Positions 15,494-27,446 are shown, counted from the stretch's first letter. The stretch: 35,500 nucleotides of DNA from an uncultured Streptococcus sp. (GCA_934215455.1 CAKPZX010000014.1:1-35500); one strand, 5' to 3'. Translations and numbers: made by a program. Notes: a model not told the origin generated them from the letters alone.

Positions 15494-17055
15494 TATTTCA
15501 CCTCTTTAACTTGCATTTGATTGGCACCTGTAGTGTAGGTGTCAGAATCTAAGCGACGTTCGATGTAGCGAAGAATTCGTGTGATAGTAAAGGTGAGAAC
15601 GAAGTAAATCACAGCGATGATCGTAAAGGTTGGGAAGTATTGGTAGTTTTGAGTTGCGACCGTATTTCCTGTAAAGTACAGTTCAACTACAGAGATAACA
15701 TTCAAAACAGATGTATCCTTGATGTTAATAACAAATTCATTCCCTGTTGCTGGCAAGATATTGCGAACAACCTGTGGAAGGACGACCTTGCGCATGGTTT
15801 GTCCATGGGTCATTCCTAGAGCAGTCGCTGCTTCAAACTGACCTGGATCCACTGCTAAGATCCCACCACGAACAATCTCACTCATATAAGCTCCGGTATT
15901 GATTGATACGATAAAGATGGCGGCCCAGGTACGATCCAAGGAAATGTTGAAGGCTTGGGCGGAACCGTAGAAAATGACCATGGATTGAACGATCATCGGA
16001 GTTCCACGGAAGATTTCAATGTAGACATTGAGGAACCAACCAAAGGCAGTTTGGCATCCAGCAAGGAATTTATTTTTAGCCTTCGGAGCTGTCCGGAAGA
16101 CACCGATTAACAAACCGATAATCAACCCAGCGATAGTTCCAGTCATAGAGATTAAGAGGGTCATTCCAGTTCCCCGTAAGAACTGTGGGCCATTATCCTT
16201 TAAAATCTTCATCATTTGGCTAAAGAATGTCTGCTTATCATCACTAGCATCACTGGAAGCTGGTTGCTTCTTAATCATATCATCCATGAGTTTGACTTGG
16301 TCTTCAGACGAAATCTTAGCTAGTGCGGCATTGACTTGGTCAATTCTAGTGTCACCCTTCTTCATCCCGATAGCGATAGTCGCATCTTCTTCCCCAACTT
16401 CAAATCCCTTTTTGAATTGAATCATCTTAAATTTAGAATTAGCGGACTCGGCGGTTAGGGCTTCGGGACGTTCAGAAACATAGGCATCAATAACACCTGA
16501 TTCTAAAGCTTGACGCATCTGGGCAAAATCACCCATTGCAGTTTCTTGTTTCGCACCCTTGAGTTGGGAAATGAGAGAATAGAGGTAGACCCCTTGTTGA
16601 GAGGTGACCTTTGCATCCTTAAAGTCATCTAGACTAGTGGCGTTTGCATAGTTTCCATCTTTACGAACGAGCATGACCGGTTCACTGGTATAGTAGCTCT
16701 TGGAGAAGGCGACCTCTTTTTTACGTTCAGCGGTTGGACTCATCCCAGCGATAATCATATCGATTTTACCAGAAGTGAGGGCTGGAATTAAACCGTTCCA
16801 AGATGTTTTTACGATCAGAGGTTTTTTACCTAACTCCTCAGCAACTTTTTTGGCGATTTGGACATCGTACCCATTGGCATATTGATTGGTACCGTCAATT
16901 TTAACAGCTCCATTTGCATCATCTTCTTGGGTCCAGTTGAAAGGAGCGTAGGCTGCTTCCATTCCGATTCGTAAATAGTCATCTGCATGAACAACCTGTG
17001 TGATCCCCAGGCAAATGAAAAGCCCTGTTAAGAGCGCGAATAATGTTTTTTTCAT
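15493..17055 (-). CDS. glnP: Amino-acid ABC transporter, substrate-binding protein fused to permease (GlnP-like)
   Basis: A 520-residue fusion. A signal peptide (1-24, ending VVHA) is followed by one type-3 substrate-binding domain (about 27-265: [51 protein letters not shown]). A His/Glu/Gln/Arg/opine-type permease domain (about 290-505) carries the EAA-like loop, [20 protein letters not shown]. Fusion of binding protein and permease is usual for lactic-acid-bacterial GlnP. Some homologues carry two binding domains; this one has one. It has a good promoter at 17088-17116 and a GGAG ribosome site. Likely imports glutamine and/or other polar amino acids. Confidence 0.93.
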   Translation of the reverse strand: MKKTLFALLTGLFICLGITQVVHADDYLRIGMEAAYAPFNWTQEDDANGAVKIDGTNQYANGYDVQIAKKVAEELGKKPLIVKTSWNGLIPALTSGKIDMIIAGMSPTAERKKEVAFSKSYYTSEPVMLVRKDGNYANATSLDDFKDAKVTSQQGVYLYSLISQLKGAKQETAMGDFAQMRQALESGVIDAYVSERPEALTAESANSKFKMIQFKKGFEVGEEDATIAIGMKKGDTRIDQVNAALAKISSEDQVKLMDDMIKKQPASSDASDDKQTFFSQMMKILKDNGPQFLRGTGMTLLISMTGTIAGLIIGLLIGVFRTAPKAKNKFLAGCQTAFGWFLNVYIEIFRGTPMIVQSMVIFYGSAQAFNISLDRTWAAIFIVSINTGAYMSEIVRGGILAVDPGQFEAATALGMTHGQTMRKVVLPQVVRNILPATGNEFVINIKDTSVLNVISVVELYFTGNTVATQNYQYFPTFTIIAVIYFVLTFTITRILRYIERRLDSDTYTTGANQMQVKEVK

Positions 17056-17087
17056 TTTTTCTCCTCTTCCTTATTTTAACTTCTCCT

Positions 17088-17116
17088 ATTGTACAGTAAA
17101 ATAGGCTGCATTTCAA
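17088..17116 (-). promoter_or_regulatory. glnPQ promoter
   Basis: On the minus strand TTGAAA (complement of 17111-17116), a 17-bp spacer, and TACAAT (complement of 17088-17093). The divergent promoter for the DUF2207 gene lies 30 bp away. Confidence 0.75.
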
Positions 17117-17142
17117 ACATGGTCCTCTTTTTATTTAAAAAA

Positions 17143-17151
17143 TGCTATAAT
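17143..17151 (+). promoter_or_regulatory. Extended -10 promoter of the DUF2207 gene
   Basis: TGCTATAAT (17143-17151) is a perfect extended -10. No good -35 is visible, which is normal for this promoter class. Confidence 0.65.
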
Positions 17152-17172
17152 AATACAAAGGAGCGTGATCAA

Positions 17173-19080
17173 ATGAAAAAGTATTTGTATGTTTTTTTTG
17201 CCTTTCTGGCCTGCCTTTTTGTTAGTCAGAACGTCCATGCATCTAGCCCATCTTATGATGTACTTTACTATGGTGGAACCTTGACCTTGGACACCTGGGA
17301 CGACGCCACCTATGAGGAAGAACTGGTTTATTATTTCAAAGATTCTTATAGAGGGCAGTATGTTAGCCTAGGAACTGCGGGGAATATGCCACAAGGCTTT
17401 GCAATTGAGATACCGCCAAAGGTTGAGGTGGAAGGTCGTGATCTTCAAAGAGAACCCGAGATTACGAATCTAGGTGATGGCTACCGAGTGAAAATTTATA
17501 ACAGTGGTGTAGCGCAAGATACAGTCAAAATAAAAGTCACATGGAAATTAAAAAATCTTCTTTATTCACACAAGGATATCTTGCAGTTGAACTGGAAACC
17601 AATTACGGATGGCGATCAGAAGGTGGACGAAGTTCAATTTCGTGTCATTCCTAAGTTTGCACCCGCCAATGCCCAGTCGGAACTGTATATCCATACAGCC
17701 TTTATGGGACCGGATGTGACTGTAAAGAAAGAAGATGGAATCTATTCTGCCACTTTCTATAACTTAGGCAAAGGAAAGGCTGTGGAGTTGTATGGTTACT
17801 GGTTGAAGTCAGATCTAACTACTTTGTATGATTCTGGTCGAAATACAGGATTAACCAAATTGGATGAATTTCACAAGAACCAAGCTAAAATTGAACAGGA
17901 AAAATACTGGACACGCATGTTTTGGAACTGGATCTTGCCAGCCTTCATTATTGCACTCTGGCTTCTTTCTCTCTTGGGTCGCAATCGGTTCAAAAAAATG
18001 ATTTGGCCTGGTGTGACCTATCCGACCGATACTCGTCTTTATGAAATTCCACAGGATATTGCACCTCTTGTCATGAGCTCGGTTGTTTATTCAGCTGAAT
18101 TAGATGAGGCCTCCCCGACCAATAAAGAGAAGGCAACTCCTCCGGTATTTACATTTGAAAAAATGCTTCAAGCTACATTGCTAGATCTGATGGATCGTGG
18201 AGTGATTGTCTACGAGCAACAAGGAAATGAAGTCGTTTTGACCAGAAAGTCTCATAGACATGTGGATGATTTTGAACGCTCCTTTATGAATATGGCTTTT
18301 GGGGATCAAGTTTCCTGTCCTGTTAACCGTCTCTTTGAGAATTATGAATTCAGTGATGATGTATACAAACATGCCAAAAAAGCAGATCAAGATGCGATTC
18401 GTTCACTAGGAAGTAAGGCTCAGGCTCGTTTTGATACGGCTGTGAACCAAGTGGCCCGAGATGTTCATCGAAAGGTGGAAGATCTCCATTTGCCAAGCTA
18501 CTATCGCCCTTTAGAAGCAAAAGAAGAAGCGCAAGCTAGACGAAGTCTCTTCTTTGGTTGGGCTGCTTGGTTTATCGCTCTTGGAGCAGAAATCTTTGCT
18601 ATCTTTGGGATGGGTTGGTTCTCTGTTCCTTGTTTGATAGGGATCCTCATACTTTGGTTTATGCCAGTGCGCTTCAATGGTGTCTTTAAGGCCTGCCTAC
18701 GAGATGGCGTTGTCAATCTTGCGGGTGCTGAGCAACGCTATTACTGGGATAGTTTTGGTCGGATGTTAAAAGAGATTGCTCACCTCAACGATGCAGAGTT
18801 GCAGTCTCTGGTCCTATGGAATCGCTTATTGGTCTATGCGGCCTTGTATGGTGTAGCCGATCAGGTCACAAAGGTCATGAAACTTCGGAATATTCAGTTA
18901 GAAAATCAAGCCCTAAACGCCTTCGTTTACACCCCATTCTATCACGATGTGACCCGTTCAAGTCATGCCATGTCTACCTATGGATCAACAGCATCGACAG
19001 CTAGTCATTTCACAGTTTCTTCTGGTAGTGGAGGAGGTTTCTCTGGCGGAGGAGGCGGAGGAGGCTTTGGTGCCTTCTAA
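17173..19080 (+). CDS. DUF2207 membrane protein with glycine-rich C-terminus
   Basis: A 635-residue protein with a signal peptide (1-24, ending NVHA). A large extracytoplasmic beta-rich DUF2207 domain (about 26-270) follows, then a membrane helix (about 280-298), a cytoplasmic region, two further helices (about 460-500), and a C-terminal tail made almost only of Gly, Ser and Phe (SSGSGGGFSGGGGGGGFGAF). This layout is typical of the family, whose function is unknown. ATG at 17173 is chosen: AAAGGAG precedes it and the signal peptide begins there, whereas an in-frame TTG at 17089 lies upstream of the promoter. No clear T-run terminator follows; only a hairpin at 19113-19129 is seen. Confidence 0.9.
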   Translation: MKKYLYVFFAFLACLFVSQNVHASSPSYDVLYYGGTLTLDTWDDATYEEELVYYFKDSYRGQYVSLGTAGNMPQGFAIEIPPKVEVEGRDLQREPEITNLGDGYRVKIYNSGVAQDTVKIKVTWKLKNLLYSHKDILQLNWKPITDGDQKVDEVQFRVIPKFAPANAQSELYIHTAFMGPDVTVKKEDGIYSATFYNLGKGKAVELYGYWLKSDLTTLYDSGRNTGLTKLDEFHKNQAKIEQEKYWTRMFWNWILPAFIIALWLLSLLGRNRFKKMIWPGVTYPTDTRLYEIPQDIAPLVMSSVVYSAELDEASPTNKEKATPPVFTFEKMLQATLLDLMDRGVIVYEQQGNEVVLTRKSHRHVDDFERSFMNMAFGDQVSCPVNRLFENYEFSDDVYKHAKKADQDAIRSLGSKAQARFDTAVNQVARDVHRKVEDLHLPSYYRPLEAKEEAQARRSLFFGWAAWFIALGAEIFAIFGMGWFSVPCLIGILILWFMPVRFNGVFKACLRDGVVNLAGAEQRYYWDSFGRMLKEIAHLNDAELQSLVLWNRLLVYAALYGVADQVTKVMKLRNIQLENQALNAFVYTPFYHDVTRSSHAMSTYGSTASTASHFTVSSGSGGGFSGGGGGGGFGAF

Positions 19081-19151
19081 GTAGCACTAAGAATGGTCTT
19101 GGTCGCTCTTTTCCTTCTAGTTTAGAAGGCCTGGTCCAGTCCATAGATTTA

Positions 19152-19160
19152 TGATATAAT
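19152..19160 (+). promoter_or_regulatory. uppP promoter
   Basis: Extended -10 TGATATAAT (19152-19160). The -35 is poor. TAGGAG precedes the uppP ATG. Confidence 0.65.
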
Positions 19161-19188
19161 AGAGCAAATGTAAGTTTAGGAGAAAAAG

Positions 19189-20025
19189 ATGTTTCTGATC
19201 GAATTAATCAAGGCGGTTCTTTTTGGGATTGTCGAGGGGATTACAGAATGGTTGCCGATCTCAAGTACAGGTCACTTGATTCTGTTACAGGATTTTGTGC
19301 AGTTTAAAAATCAAGATCCAGCCTTTATGGAGATGTTCAATGTTGTGATCCAATTGGGAGCGATCCTAGCGGTTGTGGTAATTTATTTCGATAAATTGTA
19401 TCCCTTCAAACCTGGTAAATCTCCACTAGAAGTACGTCGGACTTGGCAATTATGGGCAAAAGTTGCGGTTGCAACGCTCCCTCTTGTCTTTGTTTTTAAA
19501 TTGGATGATTGGTTTGAGGCGCATTTCCACAATTCTATTTCCGTTGCGATTATGTTGATCACCTACGGGATTGCCTTTATCTATCTGGAAAGACGAGAAC
19601 AAGTTGAGCCAGCAGTAACGGAATTGCATAAGCTACCTTATCGAACAGCTCTTTATATTGGACTATTCCAAGTTTTATCGCTATTTCCAGGAACAAGCCG
19701 TTCAGGTGCTACGATTGTAGGTGGCTTGATCAATGGTGTTAGCCGTCCAGTGGTGACAGAATTTACCTTTTATTTGGGGATACCAGCCATGTTTGGGGCT
19801 AGCCTCTTAAAGGTTGGAAAATTCGCTCTTGGCGGGCATTCACTAGCACTGGGGCAACTCTTTATTCTACTGGTAGCGATGGGAGTGGCCTTTGTGGTCA
19901 GCATGTACGCCATCCGCTTCTTGACAGATTATGTGAAAAATCATGATTTCACCGTCTTTGGGAAATACCGGATTGTTCTTGGTTCCATCTTACTATTGTA
20001 TGGACTCTTCCGTGTTATTTTCTAA
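19189..20025 (+). CDS. uppP: Undecaprenyl-diphosphatase UppP (BacA)
   Basis: A 278-residue multi-pass membrane enzyme. It dephosphorylates undecaprenyl pyrophosphate to recycle the lipid carrier used for peptidoglycan and wall polymers, and gives bacitracin tolerance. Both signature motifs are present: [14 protein letters not shown] (17-29, with E17 and E20) and PGTSRSGAT (167-175). Length is normal. It has its own promoter and a hairpin terminator. It lies near tagO, which consumes undecaprenyl phosphate. Confidence 0.97.
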   Translation: MFLIELIKAVLFGIVEGITEWLPISSTGHLILLQDFVQFKNQDPAFMEMFNVVIQLGAILAVVVIYFDKLYPFKPGKSPLEVRRTWQLWAKVAVATLPLVFVFKLDDWFEAHFHNSISVAIMLITYGIAFIYLERREQVEPAVTELHKLPYRTALYIGLFQVLSLFPGTSRSGATIVGGLINGVSRPVVTEFTFYLGIPAMFGASLLKVGKFALGGHSLALGQLFILLVAMGVAFVVSMYAIRFLTDYVKNHDFTVFGKYRIVLGSILLLYGLFRVIF

Positions 20026-20057
20026 GATAACGGTTGAACTTGATCAAATTGTTTTCT

Positions 20058-20088
20058 GAGGTTGGAGACTTTTGTCCCGACCTCTTTT
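20058..20088 (+). terminator. uppP terminator, related to the intergenic repeat end
   Basis: GAGGTTGG-AGAC and GTCCCGACCTC (20058-20084) form a stem around TTTT, then a T-rich tract. The arrangement and core (GACTTTTGTCCC) match the terminal hairpin of the repeat at 8535-8560. This may be a remnant or donor of that element. Confidence 0.75.
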
Positions 20089-20103
20089 CTATACATCCTT
20101 TTT

Positions 20104-20132
20104 TTGAATTCTATCCAATTTTTTAGTATAAT
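20104..20132 (+). promoter_or_regulatory. mecA promoter
   Basis: TTGAAT (20104-20109), 17-bp spacer, perfect TATAAT (20127-20132). Confidence 0.8.
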
Positions 20133-20160
20133 AGTAAGACTAGAAGTATGAGGTTATGCT

Positions 20161-20898
20161 ATGAAGATGAAGCAAATTAGTGATTCAACTATTAAGATCA
20201 CGATCCAACTAGAAGACTTAGAAGAACGTGGGATGGAAATTGCTGATTTCCTTGTCCCACAAGAAAAAACAGAAGAATTTTTTTACGCCATTTTGGATGA
20301 GCTCGAAATGCCAGAAAGCTTCCTGGATAGCGGGATGCTGAGTTTTCGTGTGACACCAAAACCAGATAAATTGGATGTTTTTGTTACCAAATCAAAGATT
20401 GACCAACAATTGGATTTTGAGGATTTGTCAGATCTTCCTGATATGGAAGAGTTGTCGCGCATGACGCCAGATGAATTTATCAAAACCTTGGAAAAAACGA
20501 TCTCTGATAAGACAAAAGGGGATGCAGAAGCCATTCACCATTTGGAACAAGAAGAGTTACGTGACAATCAAGAACAAGATCCGACATCTGAAGCACCAGT
20601 AAGTCAGTATATCTATTACATTTTGCGTTTTTCAAATATCCAGCAAGCAGTTGCCTTTTCAAAAACGGTCAGCTTTCCAGTGGATACTTCTGAATTATAC
20701 AAAATGGGATATGATTATTATTTAACTGTCTTGATTGATACAGAGGATCAACCAAATCAATATCCAACCTGGTTACTTGCTATCATTCGGGAGTATGCGG
20801 ATGATTCAGAAGTGACACGGGCCGTTCTGCAGGAACATGGTCATTTATTAATGGTGTCTGGTGCGATTGAGAATTTGAAGAAAGTTGCTAGCTTATGA
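20161..20898 (+). CDS. mecA: Adaptor protein MecA
   Basis: A 245-residue adaptor that delivers substrates such as competence regulators to the ClpCP protease. The N-terminal substrate-binding region begins MKMKQISDSTIKITIQLEDLEERG and holds the DFLVPQEKTEEFFYAILDEL segment. An acidic linker (about 95-140) leads to the C-terminal ClpC-binding domain, YILRFSNIQQAVAFSK onward. Length and layout fit streptococcal MecA. ATG at 20167 is a possible alternative start. Its last codons overlap the tagO start by 4 bp (ATGA). It is unrelated to the mecA methicillin-resistance gene. Confidence 0.95.
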   Translation: MKMKQISDSTIKITIQLEDLEERGMEIADFLVPQEKTEEFFYAILDELEMPESFLDSGMLSFRVTPKPDKLDVFVTKSKIDQQLDFEDLSDLPDMEELSRMTPDEFIKTLEKTISDKTKGDAEAIHHLEQEELRDNQEQDPTSEAPVSQYIYYILRFSNIQQAVAFSKTVSFPVDTSELYKMGYDYYLTVLIDTEDQPNQYPTWLLAIIREYADDSEVTRAVLQEHGHLLMVSGAIENLKKVASL

Positions 20899-22052
20899 TG
20901 TCCTTTTCCTTGCAATTTGTTCTGGTGCTGATTGGGACTTTTATGATTGCCTTGGTATTGACGCCCTTGGTTCGCCTATTCTCCTTTAAGATTGATGCCG
21001 TAGATTATCCGAATGCGCGTCGGATCAATACCAAGCCCATGCCAAGCGCGGGTGGACTGTCTATTGTGATCGCTTTTTCGATTGCGACTCTCGTGTTAAT
21101 TCCCATGCTGACATCCACCAACGCACCAATCAAAAGTTACCTATCCTATACCTTGCCGGTCGTGGGCGCAGGATGGATTATCGCGCTCACAGGCTTGATC
21201 GATGATGTAAAAGAATTGTCTGCCAAGAAGAAGATGATCGGCATCCTGCTGGCAGCGAGTCTGGTCTGGTTTTTGACAGATTTTCGGCTGAATGATTTCA
21301 AGATTCCATTTGGTGGGCCCTTGCTTCATTTTGAACCATGGCTATCGTATCTTTTGACGGTGGTTTGGATTGTTGCCATTACCAATGCGGTCAATCTGAT
21401 AGATGGATTAGATGGCTTGGTGAGTGGGGTCTCTATTATTTCCCTAGTGACAATGGGGATTGTGTCCTATTTCTTTCTACCAGTACCCAATCTCTTTCTG
21501 ACCATGACGATCTTTGTCTTGGTTGCGTCCATCGCAGGTTTCTTTCCCTTTAACTACCATCCAGCTATTCTCTATCTAGGAGACACCGGTGCCTTGTTTA
21601 TTGGATTCATGATTTCTGTCTTGTCCTTGCAAGGTTTGAAAAATGCGACAGCTGTTGCGGTAGTCACGCCCATGATTATCCTCGGAGTACCGATTACAGA
21701 TACCTTTTTAGCCATTATCCGTCGGACCCTGTCTGGTCAAAAATTTTATAAACCGGATCGCAATCACTTGCACCACCGACTTCTTTCTCTGGGCTTGACA
21801 CATCGGGGAACTGTGCTTGTGATCTATGGGATTTCGATGATCTTCTCCTTGATTTCTCTCTTACTCAATATCTCGAGCCGCATTGGGGGCGTCCTACTTG
21901 TGATCGGGCTCTTGTTTGGGGTAGAGCTGTTAGCAGAATTGATCGGGGTTCTGGGGCCACATCATAGTCCTTTGTTAAATGTTCTGCGCTATATAGGGAA
22001 TTCTTCCTACCGGGAGGAAGTTCGTCAAAAACGAAAAGAAAAAACTAAATAA
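20895..22052 (+). CDS. tagO: Undecaprenyl-phosphate GlcNAc-1-phosphate transferase (TagO/RgpG)
   Basis: A 385-residue polytopic membrane enzyme (about 11 helices) of the polyprenyl-P HexNAc-1-P transferase family. It transfers GlcNAc-1-P to undecaprenyl phosphate, starting wall teichoic acid or rhamnose-glucan synthesis (RgpG in S. mutans). Conserved motifs are LIDDVKEL (D103, D104), NAVNLIDGLDGL (164-175), GDTGALFIGF, and the basic loop FYKPDRNHLHHRL. Two adjacent ATG codons open the frame. It overlaps the mecA stop, so translation is coupled. The polymer it primes in this strain cannot be told from this window. Confidence 0.94.
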   Translation: MMSFSLQFVLVLIGTFMIALVLTPLVRLFSFKIDAVDYPNARRINTKPMPSAGGLSIVIAFSIATLVLIPMLTSTNAPIKSYLSYTLPVVGAGWIIALTGLIDDVKELSAKKKMIGILLAASLVWFLTDFRLNDFKIPFGGPLLHFEPWLSYLLTVVWIVAITNAVNLIDGLDGLVSGVSIISLVTMGIVSYFFLPVPNLFLTMTIFVLVASIAGFFPFNYHPAILYLGDTGALFIGFMISVLSLQGLKNATAVAVVTPMIILGVPITDTFLAIIRRTLSGQKFYKPDRNHLHHRLLSLGLTHRGTVLVIYGISMIFSLISLLLNISSRIGGVLLVIGLLFGVELLAELIGVLGPHHSPLLNVLRYIGNSSYREEVRQKRKEKTK

Positions 22053-22071
22053 GAATAGTTCTAATCAAAAG

Positions 22072-22094
22072 AAAAGCCATTTAGGCTTTTTTTT
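22072..22094 (+). terminator. tagO terminator
   Basis: AAAAGCC/GGCTTTT (22072-22078, 22084-22090) with a 5-nt loop and T-run to 22094. Confidence 0.88.
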
Positions 22095-22102
22095 GATATA
22101 CT
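22094..22102 (+). promoter_or_regulatory. Candidate suf operon promoter
   Basis: Extended -10 TGATATACT (22094-22102) directly after the terminator T-run, giving a leader of about 78 nt. No convincing -35. Operator sites for iron or oxidative control were not recognised. Confidence 0.45.
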
Positions 22103-22186
22103 TGAAAGGTAAAAAAATACTTTGTGATGAAGGAATCGATGCTTTGAGAACCTTCTAGACTTCAAAGTAAAAAGAAAGGGAATGCA

Positions 22187-22957
22187 ATGTCGACATTAGA
22201 AATTAAAGACCTTCACGTTGAAATTGAAGGCAAAGAAATTTTAAAAGGTGTAAACCTGACCCTAAAAACTGGTGAGATCGCAGCCATCATGGGACCAAAC
22301 GGAACAGGGAAATCTACTCTGTCAGCTGCCATTATGGGAAACCCAAATTATGAAGTAACCAAAGGGGAAATTCTCTTTGATGGTGTCAACATCTTGGAAT
22401 TGGAAGTAGACGAACGTGCACGGATGGGCTTGTTCCTTGCCATGCAATACCCTTCAGAAATCCCAGGAATTACCAATGCAGAATTTTTACGTGCAGCCAT
22501 GAATGCTGGTAAAGAAGAGGACGAGAAGATCTCTATTCGTGATTTCATCAAAAAATTGGATGAAAAGATGGAACTGCTCAACATGAAAGAAGAAATGGCA
22601 GAACGCTATTTGAACGAAGGCTTCTCAGGTGGTGAGAAAAAGCGCAATGAAATCCTTCAATTGTTGATGTTGGAACCAACATTTGCCCTTTTGGATGAAA
22701 TTGACTCTGGTTTGGATATCGATGCTCTTAAGGTCGTATCTAAAGGGGTTAATGCAATGCGGGGTGAAGGTTTTGGAGCTATGATCATCACCCACTACCA
22801 ACGTTTGTTGAACTACATTACTCCAGATGTCGTCCATGTCATGATGGAAGGCCGTGTCGTGCTTTCAGGTGGACCAGAATTGGCTGCACGCTTGGAACGG
22901 GAAGGCTATGCACAACTTGCAGAAGAACTCGGTTACGACTATAAAGAAGAACTATAA
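22187..22957 (+). CDS. sufC: Fe-S cluster assembly ATPase SufC
   Basis: A 256-residue cytoplasmic ABC-type ATPase of the SUF scaffold complex. Walker A is GPNGTGKST (36-44), the signature segment is FSGGEKKRNEILQLL, and Walker B is FALLDEIDSGLD, all characteristic of SufC rather than transporters. It works with SufB and SufD to assemble clusters. It is the first gene of a five-gene suf operon in the usual Firmicute order C-D-S-U-B. AAAGGGA precedes the ATG. Confidence 0.97.
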   Translation: MSTLEIKDLHVEIEGKEILKGVNLTLKTGEIAAIMGPNGTGKSTLSAAIMGNPNYEVTKGEILFDGVNILELEVDERARMGLFLAMQYPSEIPGITNAEFLRAAMNAGKEEDEKISIRDFIKKLDEKMELLNMKEEMAERYLNEGFSGGEKKRNEILQLLMLEPTFALLDEIDSGLDIDALKVVSKGVNAMRGEGFGAMIITHYQRLLNYITPDVVHVMMEGRVVLSGGPELAARLEREGYAQLAEELGYDYKEEL

Positions 22958-22961
22958 CCTG

Positions 22962-22986
22962 ATGACAAGTGATCTAATGTTGTCAT
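22962..22986 (+). other. Inverted repeat in the sufC-sufD gap
   Basis: ATGACAA (22962-22968) and TTGTCAT (22980-22986) form a 7-bp stem with an 11-nt loop in the 66-bp gap. There is no T-run, so it is more likely an RNA stability or processing hairpin than a terminator. Confidence 0.35.
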
Positions 22987-23023
22987 AAAATCAAACAGAT
23001 AGTATCTTTATTAGGAGAAAAAA

Positions 23024-24286
23024 ATGAGTATTGAAAATATTACCCTCTTTTCGGAACTGCATGCTGAGCCAAGCTGGCTGCAAGATTTACGAAAAAAAGC
23101 TTTTGACAAGATCGATCAGTTGGAATTGCCAGCCATTGAACGCGTCAAATTTCACCGCTGGAATCTTGGAGATGGGACGATCACAGAAAGCGAGGCTTCT
23201 GCTAATGTTCCCGATTTTACAGCCCTCGATTCAAACTTAAAATTGGTCCAAGTTGGAACTCAAACTGTATTTGAACAGGTGCCACAAGCCTTGGCAGACC
23301 AAGGAGTCCTTTTCACAGATTTCCATACTGCCCTAGAAGAAATTCCGCAGGTGGTAGAAGATTGCTTCATGTCTTCGGTTAAATACGATGATGACAAACT
23401 AGCAGCATACCACACGGCTTATTTTAATAGTGGGGCTGTCCTTTATATTCCAGACAATGTCGAAATTTCAGAACCAATCGAAGGTATTTTCTACCAGGAT
23501 AGTGATAGTGATGTACCTTTTAATAAACACATTTTGATTATTGCAGGCAAAAACAGCAAGTTTAGCTATTTGGAACGCCTAGAATCAAAAGGTGAAGGTT
23601 CAGCAAAAGCAACTGCTAATGTGACGGTTGAGGTGATTGCCCGCTCAGGTGCCCAAGTGAAATTTGCGGCGATTGACCGTCTGGGTGAAAATGTAACAGC
23701 CTACATCAGTCGACGTGGGAAACTAGGTCAGGATGCCAGCATTGATTGGGCTATCGGTGTTATGAACGAAGGTAATGTGGTTGCGGACTTTGATAGTGAC
23801 TTGGTTGGAAACGGAAGTCATGCAGATTTGAAAGTCGTTGCCTTATCAAGCGGTCGTCAGGTGCAAGGAATTGACACCCGCGTGACCAACTTTGGTTGCA
23901 ACTCGATCGGAAATATCTTGCAACACGGGGTTATTCTTGAAAAAGGAACTTTGACCTTCAACGGAATTGGTCATATTATCAAGGGGGCTAAAGGAGCAGA
24001 TGCCCAGCAAGAAAGCCGTGTCTTGATGTTATCGGATCAAGCGCGTTCAGATGCCAACCCAATCCTCTTGATTGATGAAAATGATGTCACAGCAGGCCAT
24101 GCTGCATCGATCGGTCAAGTGGACCCAGAAGATATGTATTACCTCATGAGTCGTGGTCTGGATCAACACACAGCAGAACGTTTAGTAGTGCGTGGTTTCT
24201 TGGGATCTGTTATTGTTGAAATCCCAGTTAAAGAAGTACGTGATGAAATGATTGCCACCATCGAAGAAAAGTTATCTCAACGCTAA
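23024..24286 (+). CDS. sufD: Fe-S cluster assembly protein SufD
   Basis: A 420-residue SUF scaffold subunit of the SufB/SufD family, with the long right-handed beta-helix region (about 130-380) and C-terminal [28 protein letters not shown]. That end is shared with SufB (compare [25 protein letters not shown] in the SufB gene here). Forms the SufBC2D complex. TAGGAG is upstream of the ATG. Distinguished from SufB by its shorter N-terminus and position next to sufC. Confidence 0.95.
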   Translation: MSIENITLFSELHAEPSWLQDLRKKAFDKIDQLELPAIERVKFHRWNLGDGTITESEASANVPDFTALDSNLKLVQVGTQTVFEQVPQALADQGVLFTDFHTALEEIPQVVEDCFMSSVKYDDDKLAAYHTAYFNSGAVLYIPDNVEISEPIEGIFYQDSDSDVPFNKHILIIAGKNSKFSYLERLESKGEGSAKATANVTVEVIARSGAQVKFAAIDRLGENVTAYISRRGKLGQDASIDWAIGVMNEGNVVADFDSDLVGNGSHADLKVVALSSGRQVQGIDTRVTNFGCNSIGNILQHGVILEKGTLTFNGIGHIIKGAKGADAQQESRVLMLSDQARSDANPILLIDENDVTAGHAASIGQVDPEDMYYLMSRGLDQHTAERLVVRGFLGSVIVEIPVKEVRDEMIATIEEKLSQR

Positions 24287-25943
<1,657 letters not shown>

Positions 25944-25975
25944 TTAAAAGAAGAAACAGAGAAAGAAAGGAAATT

Positions 25976-27388
25976 ATGGCTGAAGAAAGAGTCGAACCGA
26001 AACCAATTGATCTCGGTGAATATAAATTTGGATTTCACGATGACGTTCAACCCATTCTCTCTACCGGGAAGGGATTGAATGAAGCGGTTATTCGTGAATT
26101 GTCTGCAGCAAAAAATGAACCCGAATGGATGCTCGAATTCCGTTTGAAATCTTTTGAAACCTTCAAAAAGATGCCTATGCAAACCTGGGGAGCCGATCTA
26201 TCAGAGATTGACTTTGATGATTTGATCTATTATCAAAAACCTTCGGATAAACCTGCCCGTTCATGGGACGAAGTTCCAGAGAAAATCAAGGAAACCTTTG
26301 AGCGTATCGGGATTCCTGAAGCAGAACGTGCTTACCTAGCGGGAGCTTCTGCTCAGTATGAATCAGAAGTGGTTTACCACAATATGAAAGAAGAGTTTGA
26401 AAAGTTGGGGATTATCTTTACCGATACGGATTCTGCCCTAAAAGAATACCCAGACCTTTTCAAACAGTACTTTGCGAAGTTAGTGCCACCAACGGATAAC
26501 AAATTGGCTGCCCTCAACTCAGCAGTCTGGTCCGGTGGAACCTTCATTTATGTACCAAAAGGCGTAAAAGTAGACGTCCCTCTTCAAACTTACTTCCGTA
26601 TCAACAATGAAAATACAGGTCAGTTTGAGCGCACGTTGATTATCGTGGATGAGGGAGCAAGTGTTCACTATGTGGAAGGCTGTACAGCACCGACCTATTC
26701 AAGCAATAGCCTCCATGCAGCGATTGTTGAGATCTTTGCCTTGGATGGTGCTTATATGCGCTACACGACCATCCAAAACTGGTCTGACAATGTCTACAAC
26801 TTGGTCACCAAGCGGGCCAAAGCTCAAAAAGATGCTACAGTTGAGTGGATCGACGGGAACTTAGGAGCGAAGACAACCATGAAGTACCCATCTGTTTATC
26901 TAGATGGAGAAGGAGCGCGTGGGACCATGTTGTCCATTGCCTTTGCGAATGCAGGTCAACACCAAGATACAGGTGCCAAGATGATCCACAATGCCCCTCA
27001 CACTAGCTCGTCTATCGTATCCAAATCCATCGCGAAAGGTGGCGGAAAGGTAGACTACCGTGGACAAGTAACCTTTAACAAAAATTCCAAGAAATCAGTT
27101 TCTCATATCGAGTGCGATACCATTATTATGGATGATTTATCTGCATCAGATACGATTCCATTTAATGAAATCCACAACTCACAAGTTGCTTTGGAGCATG
27201 AAGCCAAGGTTTCAAAAATCTCAGAAGAACAACTTTATTATTTGATGAGTCGTGGTTTGTCTGAATCAGAAGCGACAGAAATGATTGTCATGGGATTTGT
27301 AGAGCCCTTTACAAAAGAACTTCCAATGGAATATGCCGTTGAGTTAAACCGACTCATTAGCTACGAAATGGAAGGATCTGTAGGATAA
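25976..27388 (+). CDS. sufB: Fe-S cluster assembly scaffold SufB
   Basis: A 470-residue scaffold subunit of the SUF complex. It contains the N-terminal SufB-specific region, the beta-helix core, the [19 protein letters not shown] segment, and the C-terminal [20 protein letters not shown] region that holds the functional cysteine. It assembles the nascent cluster with SufC and SufD. AAAGGA precedes the ATG, and the gene lies 32 bp after sufU. Last gene of the operon, closed by a strong bidirectional terminator. Confidence 0.97.
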   Translation: MAEERVEPKPIDLGEYKFGFHDDVQPILSTGKGLNEAVIRELSAAKNEPEWMLEFRLKSFETFKKMPMQTWGADLSEIDFDDLIYYQKPSDKPARSWDEVPEKIKETFERIGIPEAERAYLAGASAQYESEVVYHNMKEEFEKLGIIFTDTDSALKEYPDLFKQYFAKLVPPTDNKLAALNSAVWSGGTFIYVPKGVKVDVPLQTYFRINNENTGQFERTLIIVDEGASVHYVEGCTAPTYSSNSLHAAIVEIFALDGAYMRYTTIQNWSDNVYNLVTKRAKAQKDATVEWIDGNLGAKTTMKYPSVYLDGEGARGTMLSIAFANAGQHQDTGAKMIHNAPHTSSSIVSKSIAKGGGKVDYRGQVTFNKNSKKSVSHIECDTIIMDDLSASDTIPFNEIHNSQVALEHEAKVSKISEEQLYYLMSRGLSESEATEMIVMGFVEPFTKELPMEYAVELNRLISYEMEGSVG

Positions 27389-27409
27389 TTCGTTTTAATA
27401 GCAAAATAA

Positions 27410-27444
27410 AATCACAATGGATTTGACTCCATTGTGATTTTTTT
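27410..27444. terminator. Bidirectional terminator between sufB and the convergent dacA-like gene
   Basis: Perfect 12-bp stem AATCACAATGGA/TCCATTGTGATT (27410-27421, 27428-27439), 6-nt loop. T-run to 27444 on the plus strand and a T-rich tract on the minus strand. Confidence 0.93.
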
Positions 27445-27446
27445 GC

